Positions 1-6,176 are shown, counted from the first letter of the stretch. The stretch is DNA of 8,282 nucleotides from Pseudomonadota bacterium (GCA_023430065.1 JAEZCG010000050.1:1-8282); one strand, 5' to 3'. Notes: generated by a model not told the origin, from the sequence alone. Numbers and translations: made by a program.

Positions 1-339
1 CTGCTCGCCCAGTGGGCGCAGCACGACCTCGCGGGCCGTACGCAGCAGGAAATCACGTTCGAGCGGGGCTCCATCCCGCCCTTGGCGGTCGAGGAGCTGG
101 GGCAGGATGCCTTCACCCCGCTCATCCGCGACGGTGCCGGCATCTTCGAAGTTGGCGTGCGGTTGCAGAAGACGCTGTGGGCACTCACGCAGGTCGGCCA
201 CGACGGTCTCGCCGAAGCGGCGCGCCAGGCGGCGCGCATGGCGCTCGACGCCGCGCAAACGGCTCTGCAACCGCCGCAGCATCTGCAGGCGCTGCGGGAC
301 GTGGCGCGGGCGTGCGGCGTGGAGAGCGCGACGTCCTAG
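1..339 (+). CDS. C-terminal fragment of an unidentified protein, possibly DUF2254-like
   Basis: The reading frame is open from the first base and ends at a TAG at 337-339, so the 5' part lies outside the window. The visible 112 residues have no membrane segment and are predicted largely helical and alanine-rich. The pattern AFTPLIRDGAG, followed by an RLQKTLWAL helix and a closing alanine-rich helix pair, resembles from memory the C-terminal cytosolic end of DUF2254 membrane proteins (AF..IR..GA... then RL...L..L). That match is tentative. A TTG at 82 could be read as a start, but the same frame continues upstream to base 1 without a stop, so truncation by the window edge is the simpler reading. 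It converges with queE, 45 bases away. Coding status is fairly sure; identity is weak. Confidence 0.55.
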   Translation: MLAQWAQHDLAGRTQQEITFERGSIPPLAVEELGQDAFTPLIRDGAGIFEVGVRLQKTLWALTQVGHDGLAEAARQAARMALDAAQTALQPPQHLQALRDVARACGVESATS

Positions 340-341
340 CC

Positions 342-369
342 GGCGGCGACATGGAGTAGAGACGCCGCC
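342..369. terminator. Hairpin between convergent genes, possible terminator
   Basis: GGCGGCG at 342-348 is perfectly complementary to CGCCGCC at 363-369, giving a 7-bp all-GC stem with a 14-base loop. It fills the short gap between the + strand gene ending at 339 and queE ending at 385, where a bidirectional terminator would be useful. No T-run follows on either strand, so intrinsic termination is uncertain. In GC-rich DNA such a stem can also arise by chance. Confidence 0.25.
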
Positions 370-384
370 CGTGAGCCGGATTGC

Positions 385-1020
385 CTAGGGGATTCCCACC
401 ACCTTGTGCGTCTGCACGCTCAGACGCCACTGCGGATGCGCCAGGCAGTACGCCACCGCCTGCTGCGTGTTGCGCGCACGTTCCGGGCCGTCCATCGGCT
501 GCAGGAAGAAGTGACGGAAGGCGAGATGCGCAAAGCGTTCGGGCATCGCCTCGCTCTGCGGATAGACCAGCTTGAGTTCGTCACCCCGGGTGAGCACGAG
601 CGGCGCATCCGCCTTGGGACTGACGCAGATCCAGTCCAGTCCTTCGGGCGCCGGCTGCGTGCCGTTGGTCTCCACCGCGACCTCGAAGCCGCGTGCGTGC
701 AAGGCGTCGATCGCAGGCGCGTCGAGCTGGAGCAGCGGCTCGCCGCCGGTGCACACTACCAGCGGCCGGCCGCCAGCGTCGCGCGGCCATCGAGCCGCCA
801 CCGCATCGGCCAGTGCATCGGCGCCGGCGAACTTGCCGCCGCCCGGTCCGTCGGTGCCGACGAAATCGGTGTCGCAGAAGCGGCACACGGCAGCCGCACG
901 GTCGGCTTCGCGTCCCGACCACAGATTGCAGCCGGCGAAGCGGCAGAACACGGCCGCACGCCCTGCCTGCGCGCCCTCGCCCTGCAGCGTGTAGAAGATC
1001 TCCTTGACGGTGTAGGTCAT
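385..1020 (-). CDS. queE: 7-carboxy-7-deazaguanine synthase (radical SAM)
   Basis: QueE converts 6-carboxy-5,6,7,8-tetrahydropterin to 7-carboxy-7-deazaguanine, the radical SAM ring-contraction step of preQ0/queuosine synthesis in the cytosol. The 211-residue product starts MTYTVKEIFYTLQGEG, the usual QueE N-terminus, which fixes the ATG at 1020 rather than in-frame starts further upstream inside queD. The cluster motif is CX14CX2C (from AGC to CRFC), not the usual CX3CX2C. This insertion is known in the Burkholderia multivorans type of QueE. CTGGEPLLQ supplies the GGEP motif that contacts SAM, and VETNGT and VSPK are further family motifs. It follows the queD stop by 7 bases, with only a weak GAAG-type ribosome site, so it is probably co-transcribed and coupled. 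Length matches the family. Confidence 0.96.
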   Translation of the reverse strand: MTYTVKEIFYTLQGEGAQAGRAAVFCRFAGCNLWSGREADRAAAVCRFCDTDFVGTDGPGGGKFAGADALADAVAARWPRDAGGRPLVVCTGGEPLLQLDAPAIDALHARGFEVAVETNGTQPAPEGLDWICVSPKADAPLVLTRGDELKLVYPQSEAMPERFAHLAFRHFFLQPMDGPERARNTQQAVAYCLAHPQWRLSVQTHKVVGIP

Positions 1021-1027
1021 CGCCGCT

Positions 1028-2131
1028 TCAGATCGGCAGCGCCGGGCCGGCTTCGCCCCAGGACAGGATCGCTCCGCATCCACGCGTCTCGTACAGGTCG
1101 ATGCGATCCAGTTGCGGCAGCGGCGTGTGCGCGCGGATCCAGCGCGCGAGCGATACGCAGTCCGCGTCCTCGAGGCCGGGAAGCTCATGCAGCGCATGAT
1201 GATCGATGCGCCGGAACACCGGCGCGAACAGCTCCTTCACGTCGCCGAAGTCGAGGGTCCAGCCGCGCACCGCATCCAGCGGCGCGTGCAGGTGCAGGCG
1301 TAGCGTGAAGGTGTGGCCGTGGATGCGCCGGCGCGCGTCGCGCTCGGGGGCGCGCTGCAGGCGCACGGCGCTGTCGAATGTCATCTCCTTCCAGATGCGG
1401 TAGTGCGTACCGTCGAAATGCGCGCCGCAACTGCCGGTCTCGTACACAGTCACCCAGGACAACTCGGGAAGCTGCGGCTTGAGCCGCTGCCAGATCCACG
1501 CGGAGATGATCTCGCTGGTCGGATTGTCCAGACCGGGAATGTCGTTCAGACAGGCGTGATCGAGCTGCGCGTGCAGCGGCGCCCACAGGGCGTCGAGGTG
1601 GTCGTAGTCGATCGACAGATCGCGCGCGCCGAGATCCTGGTCGGCGTGCAGGATCACCTCGAAGCCGTGCCCATGCATGCGCCCGCACTTGTGTCCGGGC
1701 GGAACGTTGGGCAGCCGGTGGGCCGACTGGAACGCGTAGCGCCGCCAGACGTGCGCGTGGTCTCCGGCGTCGAGGTCCACGCCGGCGTGTTGGGTGCTCT
1801 GCACGCCGACGCTGTCGATGCCGCAGCCATCGGTCTCCGGAACGCCGATGCGGCTGCGCACCCAGCGCGCGAGGTTCTCGTCGGTGGGCTGGGCGACGAT
1901 GTCGTTCAGGTGAGCGTAATCGAGCGGCGCCACGCACTGCTCCATGCGCGTGCGCAACGCGGCCACTTCCCCACCGGGGAACGACGCCCAGCCCACCGGC
2001 AGGCGTGCGCGCAGCTTGGCCAGGTAGCTGTGACCATGCAGACGCGCGGCGCGATGGCCCGGCGGCAGTGCGTCGACGCGGACAGCCGCCTCGAAACCGG
2101 CGGCGGCGGCGATGAAGACCTGTTCGTTCAC
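1028..2131 (-). CDS. queD: Three-domain QueD-like 6-carboxytetrahydropterin synthase
   Basis: QueD turns 7,8-dihydroneopterin triphosphate into 6-carboxy-tetrahydropterin, the substrate of QueE. A normal QueD has about 120 residues; this product has 367 and holds three consecutive PTPS (T-fold) modules. Module 2 (about 128-248) keeps every expected site: zinc ligands H138, H153 and H155 (SAHRL, HGHG), catalytic Cys149 four residues before HGH, the D191-H192 pair and E231 (YET). Module 1 (about 1-117) has HGH at 32-34 but V17 for the first His, no Cys, DY for DH and Q111 for Glu. Module 3 (about 249-359) has HGH at 271-273, D310-H311 and E348 but V256 for the first His and no Cys. I infer that only the middle module is catalytic. 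The start is a GTG at 2129-2131 inside GTGA, overlapping the queC stop, which implies coupled translation. The frame stays open upstream, but that part is queC antiparallel shadow. Domain assignment is sure; activity is inferred. Confidence 0.9.
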   Translation of the reverse strand: MNEQVFIAAAAGFEAAVRVDALPPGHRAARLHGHSYLAKLRARLPVGWASFPGGEVAALRTRMEQCVAPLDYAHLNDIVAQPTDENLARWVRSRIGVPETDGCGIDSVGVQSTQHAGVDLDAGDHAHVWRRYAFQSAHRLPNVPPGHKCGRMHGHGFEVILHADQDLGARDLSIDYDHLDALWAPLHAQLDHACLNDIPGLDNPTSEIISAWIWQRLKPQLPELSWVTVYETGSCGAHFDGTHYRIWKEMTFDSAVRLQRAPERDARRRIHGHTFTLRLHLHAPLDAVRGWTLDFGDVKELFAPVFRRIDHHALHELPGLEDADCVSLARWIRAHTPLPQLDRIDLYETRGCGAILSWGEAGPALPI

Positions 2132-2832
2132 TTCGCGGTCAGTCGGTAGCGGTCGAGCAGCGGGTCGGACACGCCGGCTTCGGCAAAGCCCTTGGCCCGC
2201 AGCGCACAGGCGTCGCAGCGCAGGCAGGGCGCGCCATCCGGCGCCGGATCGTAGCAGCTGCTGGTCAGTGCATAGTCCACGCCCAGCGCCATCCCGCGCT
2301 CGATGATCTGTGCCTTGGTCAGCTGGATCAGCGGCGCGTGGATGTGCAGCCGCGATCTCCCTTCGACGCCCGCCCGGGTGGCGAGGTTCGCCATCGTCTC
2401 GAAGGCGGCGATGTATTCGGGGCGACAGTCCGGATAGCCGCTGTAATCGAGCGCATTCACGCCGATGAACACGTCCTGCGCATCCAGCGTCTCGGCCCAG
2501 GCCAGGGCGAAGCTCAGGAAGATGGTGTTGCGCGCCGGCACATAGGTGGAGGGAATGCCGTGCGCCATCTCGTCGATCGGCCGGTCCTTGGGCACGTCGA
2601 TGTCGGCGGTCAGCGCGGAGCCGCCGAAGGTGCGCAGGTCGAAGTCGACCACCACGTGGCGCACCGCGCCCAGATGCTGCGCCACCTGCTGCGCGCAGGC
2701 GAGTTCGTGCACGTGGCGCTGGCCGTAGCGAAAGCTCAGCGCATGGCAGGCATAGCCCTCGGCACGCGCGATGGCGAGCACGGTGGCGGAATCGAGGCCG
2801 CCGCTGACGAGGACGACCGCGGGGATGGGCAC
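2128..2832 (-). CDS. queC: 7-cyano-7-deazaguanine synthase
   Basis: QueC uses ATP and ammonia to convert 7-carboxy-7-deazaguanine to preQ0, the nitrile precursor of queuosine. The 234-residue protein has the PP-loop ATP pyrophosphatase motif SGGLDS at residues 10-15 near the N-terminus. Near the C-terminus is the four-cysteine zinc site C193, C203, C206 and C209 (SSC then CLRCDAC). [33 protein letters not shown] and TSSCY are all typical family blocks. Length is standard. The start is GTG at 2830-2832, giving [15 protein letters not shown], with a GGAG ribosome site 9 bases upstream. It lies 47 bases after ylqF on the same strand and overlaps the queD start by four bases, so ylqF-queC-queD-queE probably form one transcript. 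Confidence 0.97.
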   Translation of the reverse strand: MPIPAVVLVSGGLDSATVLAIARAEGYACHALSFRYGQRHVHELACAQQVAQHLGAVRHVVVDFDLRTFGGSALTADIDVPKDRPIDEMAHGIPSTYVPARNTIFLSFALAWAETLDAQDVFIGVNALDYSGYPDCRPEYIAAFETMANLATRAGVEGRSRLHIHAPLIQLTKAQIIERGMALGVDYALTSSCYDPAPDGAPCLRCDACALRAKGFAEAGVSDPLLDRYRLTAK

Positions 2833-2841
2833 GGGGAGCAG

Positions 2842-2845
2842 CTCC
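2842..2845 (-). promoter_or_regulatory. Ribosome binding site of queC
   Basis: On the minus strand GGAG sits 9 bases before the GTG start of queC, which supports that non-ATG start. It lies within a short perfect palindrome (GGAGCAGCTCC on the + strand, 2835-2845), so the site could pair with itself in the mRNA. The stem is only five base pairs around a single base, too tight to form as drawn, so a regulatory role is speculative. Confidence 0.4.
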
Positions 2846-2879
2846 GGGAAAGGGCGCTATTGCAGCACAAATGCAGGCC

Positions 2880-3755
2880 CTATACCTGCCCCTGAACGGC
2901 CGACCGCAGCATCTCCTCGCGCGTCTGCGGCGTCTCCAGGCTGATGCGCCCCAGCGCACCGCTGCGGTAGTCGTGCAGCAGGATCAGCGATGCCTTCTCG
3001 AGATCGAGACCGCCGCCCTTGATCCGGCATCCGCGCCGCTCCCCGATCGCCGCGATCAGGCGCTCGCCGTCCAATCCATCGACGGCGATCGCGTAGCGCG
3101 CGGCCAGCAGGCGCGGATAGCGCACCAGCAGCAAGTCGGCGAGGAACAGCGCGACCTCCTCGTCGTTCACCGCGTTGGTGCCCACCGCATGGCTTGCCGC
3201 CAGCATGAAGCCGTCGCTGTCGTGGTCGATCTTCGGCCACAGCAGGCCGGGGGTGTCGGTGATGGTCATGCGCGGACCGAGATCCATGATCTGTTGCGTC
3301 TTGGTCACCGCCGGCTCGTCCCCGACCTTGGCCACACGACGCTTGAGCAGTGCGTTCATCAGCGTGGACTTGCCCACGTTCGGGATGCCCATGATCATCA
3401 TGCGCAGCGGCTTGATGCTGTCGTTTCGGTGCGGGGCGAGCGCCTGGCACAGCGCCGGCACGCGTGCCACGTCCTGCGGCCGTTTGCACGACAGCGCGAC
3501 GGCCTTCACGCCCGGCTGGGTGGCGTAGTAGCGCAGCCACTGCGCGGTGACGTCCGGATCGGCGAGATCGGCCTTGTTCAGCACCTTCAGGCAGGGCCGC
3601 TGCCGGTGCTCGCGCAACTCGCGCACCATGGGATTGGTGCTCGCCTCGGGCAGGCGCGCGTCGACCACTTCGATGACGACGTCGATGCTCGCCATCGTCT
3701 CGGCCGCCTTCTTGCGCGCCGAGGCCATGTGGCCGGGAAACCACTGGATGGGCAT
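2880..3755 (-). CDS. ylqF: Ribosome biogenesis GTPase YlqF/RbgA family
   Basis: This is a circularly permuted GTPase of the YlqF/RbgA group, which helps late assembly of the large ribosomal subunit in Bacillus. The 291-residue protein shows the permuted order: G4 (NKAD, 60-63), then G1/P-loop (GIPNVGKS, 123-130), a G2 threonine in PAVTKTQQ (about 151), then G3 (DTPG, 167-170). The N-terminus MPIQWFPGHM is the canonical family start, which fixes the ATG at 3755. DARLPEASTNP is another family block. A C-terminal helical region of about 120 residues follows the GTPase domain, as in RbgA. No strong ribosome site is visible upstream. It is the first gene of the minus-strand cluster and lies 47 bases ahead of queC, although no functional tie between YlqF and queuosine synthesis is known to me. 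The symbol rbgA is equally valid. Confidence 0.95.
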   Translation of the reverse strand: MPIQWFPGHMASARKKAAETMASIDVVIEVVDARLPEASTNPMVRELREHRQRPCLKVLNKADLADPDVTAQWLRYYATQPGVKAVALSCKRPQDVARVPALCQALAPHRNDSIKPLRMMIMGIPNVGKSTLMNALLKRRVAKVGDEPAVTKTQQIMDLGPRMTITDTPGLLWPKIDHDSDGFMLAASHAVGTNAVNDEEVALFLADLLLVRYPRLLAARYAIAVDGLDGERLIAAIGERRGCRIKGGGLDLEKASLILLHDYRSGALGRISLETPQTREEMLRSAVQGQV

Positions 3756-3784
3756 TACCGGGTGAGTGCAAGGGATGGAGGCGA

Positions 3785-3816
3785 AGGATAGCCGTTTTGC
3801 CGGCGCGGAGGGTCAC
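3785..3816 (-). promoter_or_regulatory. Possible promoter of ylqF-queCDE
   Basis: On the minus strand TATCCT (complement of 3785-3790) resembles a -10 box and lies about 30 bases before the ylqF ATG. GTGACC (complement of 3811-3816) matches TTGACA at four of six positions, but the spacing of 20 bases is longer than the usual 16-18. No other better candidate was seen between the start codon and the repeat array. The evidence is weak. Confidence 0.25.
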
Positions 3817-3844
3817 GCGGTTCGCGATGAACTGCCCATCCGGT

Positions 3845-3922
3845 TGTCATTCCGAACGAAGTGAGGAACCTCGCCGTGGATGCAGCAAAGCGAGGATCCC
3901 TCACCTGCGGTTCGGGATGACA
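3845..3922. repeat. Palindromic repeat copy 1
   Basis: The left arm is 3845-3873 and the right arm 3891-3922, flanking a 17-base loop. The arms pair over nearly their full length, with a few mismatches and bulged bases near the GAAGTGAGG block. This copy differs from the other two by AACCTCG in place of AATCCTCG in the left arm, making it one base shorter. The 13 bases just before it (CCCATCC then GGT) resemble the end of the linkers, so a fourth linker remnant may be present. Confidence 0.85.
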
Positions 3923-3948
3923 CGGTGGAATGATCCGACCATCCACGG

Positions 3949-4027
3949 TGTCATTCCGAACGAAGTGAGGAATCCTCGACGGGGACACAGCCAAGCGAAG
4001 ATCCCTCACCTGCGGTTCGGGATGACA
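3949..4027. repeat. Palindromic repeat copy 2
   Basis: The left arm is 3949-3978 and the right arm 3996-4027. The inner right arm reads CGAAGATCCC where copies 1 and 3 read CGAGGATCCC, which changes one inner C-G pair of the stem to an unpaired C-A. The loop also differs (GGGGACACAGCCAAG type), so this is the most diverged copy at its centre. Confidence 0.85.
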
Positions 4028-4053
4028 CCGCGGAATAATCCGACCATCCACGG

Positions 4054-4132
4054 TGTCATTCCGAACGAAGTGAGGAATCCTCGACGTGGACGCAGCAAAG
4101 CGAGGATCCCTCACCTGCGGTTCGGGATGACA
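4054..4132. repeat. Palindromic repeat copy 3
   Basis: The left arm is 4054-4083 and the right arm 4101-4132. This copy has the best inner pairing: GATCCTCG-type bases on the left match CGAGGATC on the right. About 30 bases on the left therefore face 32 on the right, with few mismatches. The linker similarity fades within about 10 bases after 4132, marking the array edge. Confidence 0.85.
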
Positions 4133-4152
4133 CCGAGGAAATGACTCCGAGC

Positions 4153-4201
4153 GTCGGACAGCGATGGAATGACATCGAGGTCGGACACCGAGGGTCGGAC
4201 A
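4153..4201. repeat. Three short direct repeats GTCGGACA
   Basis: GTCGGACA occurs at 4153-4160, 4180-4187 and 4194-4201, with ACCGAGG or ACATCGAGG-like bases between them. They fill the gap between the palindrome array and the stop of the 4217 gene. They may be degenerate remains of the neighbouring repeat family (AATGACATCGAGG also recalls its flanks) or slippage products. No binding factor can be named. Confidence 0.45.
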
Positions 4202-4216
4202 CAGAGGCGACGCCCC

Positions 4217-5062
4217 TCACCGCACCCCCAGCACCCACCCCTCGCATGCCACCATCTCGCGCTCCGCGTCGGTCAGCGGCGGCATGCGCAGGTACTCTCC
4301 CAGTGCACCGCGCCGGGTGATGTCCTCCAGCCACATCGCGATGGCGCAGGCGTCGTGCTGGTCGCCGCTCATGCCCGCCTGCGCGGGATAGCGCCGGCGC
4401 AGCATCGACGGGTACACCTCGGCGATCACCGACTTGCCCGGCGCCGGCTCCCAGCCATCGAACGGCCACACGTGCAGGCGGTCGCCCGCCCGGTCGCGCA
4501 GCCACTTCAGCCACGGCATGCCGGCAAAGGAGCTCTTGCCCACCGACCCGTTCACGTCGAACTGGAAGATGCTCTTGGTCGACGAAGTCCAGCGCTCGGT
4601 CACCCGGAAGCGATCGGCATCGGGCAGCGCCTTGGCAGGCAGCGGCAGATAGCGACGGTCCGGATCGGCGCGCAGGGACTCGATGGTGACGCCCTCCTCG
4701 TGCGTCGGCCAGTGCGCGACGAAGTCGTCCAGGAACTCGGGCCACGTCGCCAGCGAAAAGCGCTGGCACCAGGACGCCGGAATCGAGAAGCAGTGATCGA
4801 TGCCGGCGATGAAGCGCTCGTTCGCGCGCACGCGATCGAGCAGCAGGTCCGCGACTGCGCGACGCGACCAGTTCGATGCCTTGCGTGTGCCCCCGGCAGG
4901 CGGCGCCCACCTCTCCGCGTTCTCCCCCGGCCGCGCGCCGTACACCTGCAAGCCCTTCAGCGGAGCCCGGGGCGTACCGGCACCGGAGTAGTCGATGCCC
5001 AGGAACAGGTCGAAGCGGATGTCGTGGCGGGCATGCGACGGTGCGACGTCCTCCTTGCCCAT
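4217..5062 (-). CDS. Conserved protein of unknown function with RNase H-fold-like motifs
   Basis: I do not know the function. The protein (281 residues from the ATG at 5062) recalls an uncharacterised proteobacterial family with the order GIDYSGA, GIDH.FS, a long FDV.GSV.KS..AG.PWL block, WPFDGW, AEVYP and DQHDA. The acidic residues D24, D89, E215 and D234/D237 stand at strand ends as in RNase H-like or DUF429-type folds, so a nucleic-acid hydrolase is possible but unproven. No signal peptide or membrane segment is seen. An in-frame ATG at 5143 would add 27 residues that look unlike the family. Neither start has a clear ribosome site. A perfect AAGGAGG (complement of 5050-5056) lies just inside the gene, with no ordinary in-frame start after it. 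The gene is alone on its strand, divergent from the transporter, and ends next to the repeat array. Confidence 0.8.
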   Translation of the reverse strand: MGKEDVAPSHARHDIRFDLFLGIDYSGAGTPRAPLKGLQVYGARPGENAERWAPPAGGTRKASNWSRRAVADLLLDRVRANERFIAGIDHCFSIPASWCQRFSLATWPEFLDDFVAHWPTHEEGVTIESLRADPDRRYLPLPAKALPDADRFRVTERWTSSTKSIFQFDVNGSVGKSSFAGMPWLKWLRDRAGDRLHVWPFDGWEPAPGKSVIAEVYPSMLRRRYPAQAGMSGDQHDACAIAMWLEDITRRGALGEYLRMPPLTDAEREMVACEGWVLGVR

Positions 5063-5214
5063 GAGGCGCGTGATCAGGGTTGGATTCACCTGCGGTCTCG
5101 ACGAATGACGTGACGGGATGGTCGTAGCATCGGTCACCGGCATCGGATGTGCAAGCGCCGCCGCGCCGCGCGCGGGGCTGTCACAATACGCGCCTCCCCT
5201 TCGGGCGCATTGCC
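5063..5214. promoter_or_regulatory. Divergent intergenic region with candidate promoters
   Basis: If the starts at 5062 (minus) and 5215 (plus) are right, this 152-base gap must hold both promoters. On the + strand CACAAT at 5182-5187 is a plausible -10 box about 28 bases before the TTG, but its -35 region is all G/C. On the minus strand TACGAC (complement of 5121-5126) is a weak -10 candidate lying downstream of the alternative ATG at 5143, which would favour the shorter protein. GCGCC at 5190-5194 can pair with GGCGC just before the TTG (within 5203-5208). All calls here are by eye and weak. Confidence 0.3.
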
Positions 5215-6099
5215 TTGGATCGCCGGATCACCCTCGCCCTGCTGTCGCTGGCGGCTGCGTACTTCACGGTCGGCACCACGTCGCTGCTGGTGGTCGCCGT
5301 CGCCGCCCCACTCGCAGTCGACTTGCGCGTCTCGCCCGCGGCGGTTGCCAATCTGCTGAGCGTGTTCGCGCTGACCTTCGCCGTGACGGCGCCGTTCGCC
5401 CAGGTCCTGCTCGGTCATCTCCAGCGGCGGCACCTGCTGCTGATCGGCCTGGCCACGCTCAGCAGCGCGACCGCGCTGAGTGCGTTCGCGAGCGGCTACG
5501 CGCAGCTGTTCGCCTTGCGCGTGGCGGCCGGTGCGGGGGCGGCGCTGGTCGGGCCGATGGCCTCTGCGATCGGCGCCGGCCTGGTGCGCGAGGCGCAGCA
5601 GGGGCGCGCGCTGGCACTCGTGTTCACCGGCATGATGTTGGCGACCGTGCTCGGGGTGCCCCTCGCGGCCTGGCTCGGCGGCTGGCTGGGCTGGAAGGCG
5701 GTATTCCTGATCGTGGGACTGATCGGCCTCGGCGCAGCGACCGCGGTGGCCGCGCTGGTCCACGACCGCGGACATGGCGCGCCGGTCACGTTCGCGGGTC
5801 TGCTCGGCGTCCTCACTGCACGCCGCAGCGGCATGTCGGTGACCACCACGCTGCTGCAGATGGCGGCCCAGTTCGCGACCTACGCCCTGATCGTCGCGTT
5901 CATCGGCGAGCGCATGGGCGCCAGCCAGGCGTGGACGGTGGCGATCCTGTTCGCCTTCGGCCTCGGCGGGCTGGCCGGCAACGTTCTCGCCGGCTTCATG
6001 GCCGATCGGCTCGGGGCGGACCGCACGATCGCGACCAGCTTCGTCGGCCTGGCGCTGACCGTGCTCGGCGCGTGGGCCTTCCGTCTGGCACGCAGGTAG
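5215..6099 (+). CDS. MFS transporter, apparently lacking the last membrane segments
   Basis: This is a membrane transporter of the major facilitator superfamily, drug/sugar-efflux (AraJ-like, DHA1) type; the substrate is unknown. The hydrophobic segments can be counted: TM1 from ITLALLSLAAAY, TM2 LLSVFALTFAV, TM3 LLLIGLATLSS, TM4 LFALRVAAGAGAALVGPMAS, TM5 VFTGMMLATVLGVPLAAWLGG, TM6 VFLIVGLIGLGAA, then a loop, TM7 LLQMAAQFATYALIVAFIGE, TM8 ILFAFGLGGLAGNVLAG, TM9 IATSFVGLALTVLGAWAF. GFMADRLGADR after TM8 is the usual motif-A-like loop. The protein then stops (TAG 6097-6099) at 294 residues, while relatives have about 390 and twelve segments. Only 77 bases remain before the P450, so TM10-12 are absent and not just frameshifted. 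The TTG at 5215 fits the family N-terminus; a GTG at 5149 would add 22 residues that look untranslated. It may be a degraded gene. Confidence 0.8.
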   Translation: MDRRITLALLSLAAAYFTVGTTSLLVVAVAAPLAVDLRVSPAAVANLLSVFALTFAVTAPFAQVLLGHLQRRHLLLIGLATLSSATALSAFASGYAQLFALRVAAGAGAALVGPMASAIGAGLVREAQQGRALALVFTGMMLATVLGVPLAAWLGGWLGWKAVFLIVGLIGLGAATAVAALVHDRGHGAPVTFAGLLGVLTARRSGMSVTTTLLQMAAQFATYALIVAFIGERMGASQAWTVAILFAFGLGGLAGNVLAGFMADRLGADRTIATSFVGLALTVLGAWAFRLARR

Positions 6100-6165
6100 A
6101 AGCGCTGCGGGCTTGCTTGCCCGGAACGCGTCTTGCGCCTCGTGGGCGATCTCACCCGTCGTCCC

Positions 6166-6170
6166 GAGGA
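6166..6170 (+). promoter_or_regulatory. Ribosome binding site of the P450 gene
   Basis: GAGGA lies six bases before the ATG at 6177. It is the clearest ribosome site on the + strand and fixes this start, although the same frame stays open far upstream through the transporter region. Confidence 0.65.
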
Positions 6171-6176
6171 ACCTCC

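Larger units (their letters stand above)
3845..4132. repeat. Array of three tandem ~105-bp units, each an imperfect palindrome
   Basis: Three near-identical palindromic elements of 78-79 bases begin at 3845, 3949 and 4054 (period 104 and 105). They are separated by 26-base linkers (3923-3948 and 4028-4053) that match each other at 23 of 26 positions. Because the linker is also conserved, the whole unit of about 105 bp appears to have been tandemly duplicated. Each element opens with TGTCATTCCGAACGAAGTGA and closes with GGTTCGGGATGACA. The type is familiar as a dispersed intergenic palindrome in several bacterial phyla, and its translation in any frame yields well-known false proteins. No gene is seen from 3756 to 4216. 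It sits between the end of the 4217 gene and the 5' end of ylqF, so it could end or protect transcripts arriving from the right. Confidence 0.92.

Noticed and set aside
385..1197. Longer QueE beginning inside queD at 1197
   Set aside because: The extra 59 residues are queD sequence read in another frame. The family N-terminus begins at the ATG at 1020.
1313..2149. 278-codon open frame on the + strand opposite queD
   Set aside because: It is antisense to the well-supported queD gene, has no recognisable domain, and is explained by high GC reducing stops on the opposite strand.
2871..2892. GCAGG...CCTGC hairpin at the end of ylqF as an intrinsic terminator
   Set aside because: The stem has only five base pairs, overlaps the ylqF stop codon and has no T-run, so it gives no real support for splitting ylqF from queC.
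3845..4132. CRISPR array
   Set aside because: The repeated units are about 105 bases, palindromic over their length, and their linkers are nearly identical to each other. CRISPR spacers would be unique and repeats 23-50 bases. No cas gene is present.
3755..4144. Open frames on both strands (about 115-119 codons) across the repeat array
   Set aside because: They translate the palindromic repeats (HSERSEE, PNEVRNP, LRFGMT strings), a well-known source of false proteins. Three units near 105 bases keep the frame open almost automatically.
5118..6176. Very long + strand frame running through the transporter into the P450
   Set aside because: The upstream part is an Arg/Gly/Pro-rich translation of the transporter gene in the wrong frame. 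The P450 has its own ATG with a good ribosome site at 6177.
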